Below the pieces are notes generated by a model. That model had not been told where the DNA came from, ran no database searches, and saw only the letters and a list, made by a program, of their open reading frames with translations. A program made the translations under genes and the position numbers. This document shows, in pieces, positions 46,477 through 53,182 of a stretch of 53,182 nt of DNA. Source of the stretch: Heterostelium multicystogenum (lineage: Eukaryota; Evosea; Eumycetozoa; Acytosteliales; Acytosteliaceae); NCBI GenBank assembly GCA_003667245.1, contig RCNN01000224.1, positions 1 through 53,182 of the forward strand, given 5' to 3'. Within the stretch, counting starts at the first letter, position 1; every line of letters begins with the position of its first letter.

Positions 46477-48566
46477 TTATTTTTTTTTTTGTTGGGCACC
46501 ATGGTTTTTCTTAAATTTTGGTGCTCTATGAGGCTTATGGTCTTTAGTCTTTCCTATTTTATTACTTTTTATCTTATCTAGTTTGTTTTCGATGACAGAT
46601 TTAAATCTAAGATTTGATTGAGAACCAATATGTTGTTTGTATTCATCTACTTCCTTTTGATTTCCACCATCTGATAAATATAATTGGACTGGTGAAACAA
46701 TATTGCTAATATAACTTTTCAAATTATTTGGAAGATTCACTACAGTGTCTCCTGAGAATACTTTCAATTCTCTATCTGAATTAAGTTTAAAAGTAAACAA
46801 AGTTTCTGCAGAAAATAAACCAGATGAAAATAATTCACTAGCCATTCTTCTTTCATCTTCAAACAATGATGTGCTTTCAATATGGTTTGTTTTGGTAAGT
46901 TTGTTTAGAGATCCTCTCAAGTTTGGAGCCAGCATAACATATCTACAAAATGAACAAATAGATTTTAGTATCATTTCAATAAGGTCTTAAAGATAACTTT
47001 ACCATAAATGCATTGGAAGGATTTTTAGTGTCAGGATTGTGAAGATTTCCACCAGAGAAGCACACATCCCATTTTGCATTGTCATTAGATTCTTTTAACC
47101 AACCAACTTTTGAATGTTCGCTTTGAATTGAAGATCCTCCCCCATGATATCGTAACAAATTCTTGTTTCTTTTTAAATCGATTATAAATTTGAAATTGGG
47201 TTGATAGATTTGGAACCTCCACTCTTCTATTACTTAAATCCACTTTAGATTCCTTGGGCCATGTAGAGACATACATTTAGAGTTTTCTGGAAGAGATGGC
47301 TCCTCATTATTATTATTTTTGTCTTCTAAAATAGCCCAAATATCAGGATAAATCTTTGGATTATTGACAGAGGTGTAACTAGTCATCATGTAATATTTGT
47401 GACTACCATATTTAAAGCTCTTCTTTTTGAATGATCCGTTACTACTGTCCTTGTTCATATATGTAGGTCTTGAAAACATTGAATGAATATACGGTTGTAT
47501 TCCTCCTATAGTTCCTGTGCTTAAAAATTCCAAAAGACTCTTGTGTAAAGAATCATTTGTCGGGGTGTCTCCTGATTCATAGGTATCAGGATCGGCAAAT
47601 AGACATACAAAAGATATGTTGAGTTGGCTTTTTTCCATTGAATGGTGTTTGCGAAAGGGTTTACATCTCTAGCTTCTGAAAATTCTAAAAGAGTCTTTGG
47701 AATTGACTTTGTTGGCTCAATGAGAAAGCTTGAGATATCATATTTACACTCTCCTGCAAAACTGGGTGTAGTTCCCTCAATAATTTCACCAATGATACGT
47801 GTCTCTTGAGAATCATAACATTTCTTAAATTGAGGAGTGTAGGGCATCAAATTGATTCCAAAGAAATTATTTCTCCATCCATGAAAGGGGAATAACATTG
47901 CGTCTTTTTCATCTCCAAAACGTGTTGAAGTTCCTTCCAATTCTTTGTAGGGAGGAGTAAATTCGTTTTCAGATACTTTACGGGGATTGTATGTATACTT
48001 CTTGTTTACAATATCAACGTTCTTATTTAGATTTGTAAAAAGAGAGATTTAGCTGAAGTTTTGGAATCAACTGATCTGGTACTGGCCAATTGGGCATTGA
48101 GTGATGAATATAGAATCCAGATTTACCTTTCTTTTCCCAAGCAACAACACCTTTTTCATGAGCGGTAATAATTGGATTAACATTGAAAGGCAACTGGTCA
48201 TTCCACATCACCCAATCGTGTTCTGATTGGTCTAACTGATCAAAAGTAGAACCAAGTGCACTTTTGTGATGTCTCAAAAAATGACCTTGCTGATAAAAAA
48301 CTATTAATATATTTTTAAGATATGTCTTGTTTGAATTTAATTATACTTACCTTAAACGAATCGGATTTTTCTTGTTCCATCTTACTGTCATAATATAAGT
48401 AGAGATCTGAAAAACCTCTCAACTTAAAAATGACCCACCAATCGACATCATCATTATTATTATTATTCTGATTATTAAATATGAATCCATCTCTTTTACA
48501 CTTTAATGATTGAGTAGTATCCAATATAATAAATAACACTATCAAACAGATAATGTATGATTTCAT
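46477..48566 (-). CDS. Secreted DNase II-like protein with basic C-terminal extension
   Basis: ATG at 48566; signal peptide MKSYIICLIVLFIILDTTQS. The family core follows: CKRDG near the N-terminus, VDWWVIFKLRG, YLYYDSKM, LGSTFDQLDQS, VMWNDQLPF, then the first HxK motif in AHEKGVVAWEKK with SGFYIHHSMPNWP. The second HxK is in SEHSKVGWLKE, followed by WDVCFSGGNLHNPDTKNP. Two HxK motifs in a pseudo-dimer are the DNase II (phospholipase-D-like fold) active site; such enzymes cut DNA in acid lysosomal or secreted compartments without metal. Intron 1 is 48290-48350 and a second lies at about 46944-47002. Frame changes occur near 48035, 47640, 47270 and 47150. After the second intron comes a tail of about 160 residues (NLRGSLNKLTKTNH, ERRMASELFSSGLFSAE) ending in a lysine-rich KKK stretch, which ordinary DNase II lacks. 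Confidence 0.72.
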
Positions 48567-49715
48567 TATTAATCTGATTGAATTCCAAGTACTGATCTTT
48601 AGAGATTAAAAATTATTATCTAATACAACACTTGGAATATTTATCTAAATAATTAACATTAATAAAAACAACAGTGTAGAAACGAAGATTGAGTCAGTAG
48701 TTTGGATTATGAAAAAGATCATCATCAACTTGTAAAAAATATCATTATTCACGATGATTTAATTCTCGACCATCTTCTCGTTACTATTTTGCAAAATGAT
48801 CAGGGTTCATCAAAAAAAAAAAAAACCAAATAAAAACAGTTTGTTTGATCAAAAAACTATAGAATACTTCTCCATATCTCCATCTAAAGACAAGACATTT
48901 GATACTTCAATCTCAAAGTCATTCCAACACCAAAACAATTCACTTTAAATATAACATTCCAACAATAATAATAATGGTTATAATATTCCATGTAGACAAC
49001 ATGGTATTTTTGTTGGCATTGATTCTCCGAAGCCAGTCCTTGAATAAAATCTCCATTGTTCATAGGGTGTATGCTTATTTTATTATGATGAACTCATAAA
49101 TCCTAACCACATTTTGATTCCCTTGAGTACTTGGAATAGTTGTTGATTGTTATCTAGTATCAATGATTTATTGAATATTAAAACATTATTGTTGTAGGTG
49201 ATTGTTGTCTCATAAAGTATTATTTGCAATATGACAGTTTATTAAATAAGATATCATCATTGATCCACTAATAATATATTAAATCTCGCAATCTGTCGCT
49301 AATAGAGACCGATTTAAAATTCGACATCAATTCTGAGTTTGGGGTTGTATTTTTTTAAAAAATACAACTGACTTAAATGCTGAATAATCACAATTTCCCT
49401 CTCACAAACCAACTATTTTTAAAATTTTGAAAACTATTGTTAGTGGTGAAATAATAGTCAATACATTAATAGCAACCTAAAGACACACACACACCCACAG
49501 TAATAAACAACTCAACTAGTAGTTAAAATAAAAATTAATTTGATAGCTTGGAATTAAATCAATACATACATACATTCATCCATTCATCTATCTTTGATCA
49601 TAAATTTTTATTATTAATATAGTTACAAGATTAATAGAATTGGTTATTTAGTTTAGTCTACTACTTTTAGCTTGCAAATAGTTTTAGACAAAAAAAATTA
49701 GTCTTCGAAGTTCTT
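48567..49715. other. Spacer downstream of the small membrane ORF and upstream of DNase II
   Basis: About 1.15 kb, AT-rich, with only short low-complexity frames (e.g. 48899-49099) that I do not support as genes. It must contain the DNase II promoter. Confidence 0.5.
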
Positions 49716-49874
49716 TTAGATCGAACGAGTCAAATGGTTCATGGTATTGGGGCAGGAGTTGCTCGGAGAGACAATATAACCAACCAGTAATAGCAGCAAT
49801 AGTAGTAGTACTCCTGCTACCATTATCAATGAGGATTTGATATTATAACCGAAATCAATATTGGTAATAGACAT
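49716..49874 (-). CDS. Small single-pass membrane protein (candidate)
   Basis: ATG at 49874 opens a 52-residue frame: a short polar head (MSITNIDFGYNIKSS), one strong membrane segment with a run of leucines ([20 protein letters not shown]) and a polar tail ending HLTRSI. It is the only open frame of note in this interval, but the leucine run comes from a (TAG/CTA)n triplet repeat, so chance is possible. No family recognised. Confidence 0.3.
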   Translation of the reverse strand: MSITNIDFGYNIKSSLIMVAGVLLLLLLLLVGYIVSPSNSCPNTMNHLTRSI

Positions 49875-50019
49875 AGTAGCAAAACAACACCACACCAAAT
49901 TAGTAGTTGTAGTAGTAGTAAGTAATAATATATAATAATGATATATATAGAAATAAAGATAATGATATAGATATGATGAATGACAAATTATATAATTAAT
50001 AAGTTAGTAATATTAGTAG

Positions 50020-51011
50020 TAGTAAAAAGTCTCATTTGCATCACAATGGTGCAGATAAGTTCGTTGATGAAGCCGATGATGTTGAATCAGTCAATGGGAT
50101 CAATGGTTTAGATCACAATGATTTATCAATACACATGAATGACAACGATCGCCAGCAGTAGCAGTAATGATGCATCGGACGATATCGATGTAGATGCTGA
50201 TGCTGATGCTGAAATGGACATGGAAGAAACTTCAACTGTAAATCTATTGACCGAATCCTCCATAATATCTGCTTCAACGTCGTCATCTTCGGTCTAACAG
50301 CAACACTGACAGTTCTGACACTTACGATTGTTGTGTTTGTTTGTATATTTTTACTTTTCAAATAACTTGGTGGCGTTCCTTGAGATGGTTGAGAAATCAG
50401 GTCTCTGGGGCAACGTCATCTTTGTACTATCATACTTGCCAACCGGTATTCCACTGGCAATATTCAGTCCCTATATTCCCACTGACAGTGGCATCGGAAA
50501 TGTCTATGGATTTGTGCATGGTTTCGCCCTACAATGGTAGGAAGTTGTCCTGTCGGCTGCATTTGGATTTGGATTACCAGACAGTTTTTTCGTCAAATGG
50601 CTTGAATCAAAGATCGAATCGAGTCCAAAGCTCTCATCCAATCAGATCAATGGTTGAAACCACCCATTTAAAAATTATTATAATTTTGAGAATACTACCC
50701 ATTCATTTGGTTTACAAAAAGCTTGTGTGCTGTAAGTAAAGTAAAAGAAGTTAGTTGGCAGGCTTATGTATTCTAACCGATTCCTTCAGGTCACAAGACT
50801 ATCGTTTACAACATTTATTTATTCCACAGCAATTTGGTTTAATTCCCGAGAATTCATTGATTGTATATAATAGGAACTACCACAAAGAACTTGGCAGATA
50901 TATCGAGTGGTGGTCATTATCAGCAAACACTGTTTGGTTGTTGCCATTATAGTTGGAGTAATATTACTAATTTGGAAAGAAAGTACTATCATCGCCAACA
51001 CCGCTCTTTAA
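50020..51011 (+). CDS. VTT-domain (TVP38/TMEM64, SNARE-associated Golgi) membrane protein
   Basis: Read in pieces over several frame changes. An acidic disordered N-terminus (DKFVDEADDVESVNGINGL, then DDIDVDADADAEMDMEETS) precedes a membrane segment (TLTVLTLTIVVFVCIFLLFK). The VTT-like core reads FLEMVEKSGLWGNVIFVLSY, LPTGIPLAIFSPYI, NVYGFVHGFALQW, and VVLSAAFGFGLPDSFFVKWL. After a likely intron the C-terminal part has LIPENSLIVYIGTTTKNLAD, ISSGGH and a last membrane segment, VAIIVGVILLIWKESTIIAN, with a stop at 51009-51011. Proteins of this fold (TMEM41/VMP1/TMEM64 group) act as lipid scramblases in Golgi, ER and endosome membranes. The start codon could not be fixed; the N-terminal boundary is approximate. 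Confidence 0.65.
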
Positions 51012-51572
51012 CACACCAACCATAACCATATCGTCCAGCAGTAACATACATGAATCCACCAATTCCAGCAACCAAAAAAAATTGAATCCACCAGAGATTA
51101 ATATTAACTATAAAATCATCATCAACATCACTTTCCGGATTAAGCAACGACAGTAGCAACAACAACTATAAATAACAGTGCAAAACTCGTCAAAAGCAAC
51201 AAGTAGCACAACAACTACATCATTTAAATCAAGGATTGAATAATCAATAAAATTCTTTGACTATTCAAAAACCAAAACACTCATATCTCTGAAAATAGAA
51301 TGAAATCCAAATCATAATGTTTTCAATTCCATTCCCACAAATATTCCTTTTCGCTTCCATTTCGATACCATTTTTGATGTGGGAATCACGATTTTTCGAC
51401 AAAAATATGCTAAAAGACAGTTAGTTTTTGCAGTTGTTTGTTGGGGTCAAAATAAAAATTTAAATTTATTTTATTTTGAAATTTACATGTTCATAAATAT
51501 CGCATAGATTGGAGATTAGATTCATTTTCAATCTTAAATTTCATTATTTACTTCAATATTACATATAAATAA
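51012..51572. other. Spacer after the VTT gene
   Basis: 561 bp. The first about 130 bp could still be coding if the VTT stop is a frame error (S/N/P-rich). The rest is AT-rich spacer and the promoter of the tiny cysteine protein. Confidence 0.45.
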
Positions 51573-51760
51573 ATGTGCTACAAAGTTACCTGCAACAACT
51601 GTAACAAGCCAACCTGGGCTGGTATGAACAACTTATATACATTCTCATAAAATAGAGTGATTAACTCTCAATTGTTATTGATTTTTTTTAGGTTGTGGTA
51701 AACATATCGAGACTGCTTTGGCCTGGTGTACCTGAAGCTGACCGTTGCAAGTGGCCCTAA
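51573..51760 (+). CDS. Conserved tiny cysteine-rich protein, putative zinc binder
   Basis: Two exons (51573-51621 and 51692-51760) with a clean 70-nt intron (GTATGA...TTTTAG). Exon 1 reads MCYKVTCNNCNKPTWAG and exon 2 continues CGKHIETALAGVPEADRCKW, ending P and TAA at 51758-51760. The frame changes by one base around 51721-51724 (GGCCTGG). About 38 residues. The pattern C-x4-C-x2-C...GCGxHIE...AL.GVP...RC matches, from memory, a short conserved family seen in fungi, plants and other eukaryotes with no known function; the four to five cysteines and one histidine suggest a zinc site. It is far below usual gene-finder length limits and would be missed without the intron. Confidence 0.75.
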
Positions 51761-51934
51761 ATAAAATCGACTACCACCACTAGAGATTGCAACTATTTAT
51801 TTATAAAGTCAATGTAAATCACATTATTAATTTTTCTTATTAACCTAAAAATAAAGATCTGTTCCTATGCATGTTGTTACCAATCAATTTAGATCGTTAC
51901 AATTTTTATTTATGACCAAACTTTCAGTGGTTTA

Positions 51935-53182
51935 CTAAATGTAGCTACACTTTTCAGTAAAACTTCTAAATAGTGGAGCCTGTTTCGGCGGTGATGGAAA
52001 TTCTAAAGTGGTTCAATGATCTCTTGTGTTGCAGATGACCCGCCCTTTGACATAAGAAAATCATAGATGTTTTTCGATGATACTCTTTTGGTTGATATCT
52101 CCAAACAACTCGGATGCTTTATCAGCTTTCTTCTTGTCGAAGATTCGATAGGATATCAGCAGATGAGCTCTGGAACTGATTGGTATTAGAAGTATTCTTG
52201 AGTGTATTTGAAACACCTTGCACTAATCTGACACGATAGGCATGATCGGTTGTAAAGTGGTTGAAGTTGTCGATTGTGAATATACTGCTCTACTCTTATT
52301 TCCATCTATTACTCTTGGAGGTTGTTGAAGTATCATTATTGTTATTATATTATTAAAAGTGCTTGTGGAGCACCAGTTGTACTGATTAACAGTCCATGTT
52401 GGTGTTGAAAAAACGATCGCTTTGTTCAATTCTTTGACGAGAAACTTTTAATAATTCTACAGCCTTTCTTGGCAATTTTGTTTTTCTCTTCAAGGAGTAG
52501 AGCTTCTGGCGCTGATTGCTCCATAATTGAATCATGTTTGAGTGCACTCTTTATCCTTCCTTTTTCAAATATGATGCTTAAGGATATAAGAGTCTTCAGA
52601 TGCTTTTTCATCTTCTTGTTGTTCAAAGGAATTTCGTTGATAGCTGAGGAGTCATCTGATTTTCGGCGTTTGTTCTCTTGAAAATCTTCGGGTAGAATTT
52701 CAGAGTTGGTTCCAGTAAAGATATCTTCCAGTTTCTGACCTTTCTTTAATTTTGACATATGAAAGCAGATCTTTAAAGTGTTTGGATTGGAAGAACCTGC
52801 TTCTGACGTGGATCTTTAAGGATCTTATTGGAAAGGAATTGCTTGTAGATTTGACGATGGTAAATCTTTTCCTCAATGGTTTCCAGTTGTCATTAAACGA
52901 TAGATTGTGACTGTCTTTTTTTTGACCAATACGATATACACGTTCTCTTGCTTTGTATGTCGGTCGAAAGGATTTCCAATCTGGATCAAAGAGAATAACA
53001 CGGTTCGCACCGTGTTTAAATTGACACACCAAGTCCACCAACTTTAGTTGTCAACAAAAATGATATAAAGACTGGGATCGTTGTTGAACTCCTCCACCAA
53101 TGTCTGTCTGACTTTTACAGATGTAGTCCATCCATTCTACGAATAGGCGATAGTTTTCATTCTTTTATAAATTCCTCAACAA
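51935..53182 (-). CDS. ercc6: ERCC6/CSB (Rad26) SNF2 ATPase, C-terminal part
   Basis: The gene runs off the right edge; only the end of the helicase and the C-terminal region are here. Motif V reads [13 protein letters not shown], then [12 protein letters not shown]; motif VI is [13 protein letters not shown]. The CSB brace region follows ([16 protein letters not shown]), then [50 protein letters not shown], and the ubiquitin-binding/winged-helix end, [14 protein letters not shown] with [18 protein letters not shown], stopping at 51935-51937. CSB couples stalled RNA polymerase II to nucleotide excision repair. The lysine/serine order after the helicase and the ATQEII...APLFR end separate it from other SNF2 members. 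Many frame changes interrupt it (near 53040, 52900, 52790, 52430, 52130, 52030). Confidence 0.9.

Noticed and set aside
1..53182. CRISPR arrays, insertion sequences, viral or prophage genes
   Set aside because: No direct-repeat/spacer arrays, transposases or viral hallmark genes were seen; repeats present are triplet microsatellites and protein-coding repeats.

Overview
The window looks like a nuclear segment of a dictyostelid social amoeba. Spacers are very AT-rich. Introns are short (mostly 48-150 nt) with GTAAGT/GTATGT...AG borders. Coding regions carry poly-Q, poly-N and S/T runs, and several proteins are recognisably dictyostelid: a PCTAIRE-type Cdk5 and ankyrin-like proteins carrying NRTEGC repeats. 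The species is not fixed by the sequence; a non-discoideum dictyostelid is my inference. Many genes are cut by single-base frame changes, often in A or T runs, while other genes are perfectly open. I read this mainly as consensus error in the assembly, and I give such genes as one locus.

Layout, left to right. (1) 354-5394, minus strand: a MYND zinc-finger protein and the splicing factor CRNKL1. (2) 6496-7015: two small secreted cysteine-rich peptides, convergent. (3) 7574-12695: ELP4 (plus) meets, tail to tail across 40 bp, a very long J-domain protein (minus) with a zinc-ribbon-like region, a coiled coil and PIP-box-like motifs. (4) 13060-13638: tRNA-Val(AAC) followed by an unrecognised broken coding remnant. 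(5) 14147-18391: two tandem ankyrin-like proteins. (6) 18540-19109, minus: a LITAF-domain protein. (7) 20548-24140, minus: Cdk5 and a small roadblock-like protein. (8) 24218-27996, plus: an XPF-like protein resembling SHOC1/ZIP2. (9) 30639-33500: a three-repeat Myb factor between two long spacers. (10) 36587-40168: a CARMIL-like leucine-rich-repeat protein. (11) 41008-46010: WDR59 of GATOR2. (12) 46477-48566, minus: a DNase II-like protein with an extra basic tail. (13) 49716-51011: a small membrane ORF and a VTT/TMEM64-type membrane protein. (14) 51573-51760: a conserved tiny cysteine protein. (15) 51935 to the right edge, minus: the C-terminal half of ERCC6/CSB.

Most of this is ordinary housekeeping content (splicing, tRNA modification, TORC1 signalling, DNA repair, cell-cycle-related kinase), and the genes do not form an operon-like system. 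The parts that best repay a second look are the J-domain protein with PIP-like motifs, the SHOC1/ZIP2-like protein in a lineage reported to lack Spo11, the paired C-x3-C peptides, the 28-residue ankyrin-like repeats, and the coding remnant beside the tRNA.
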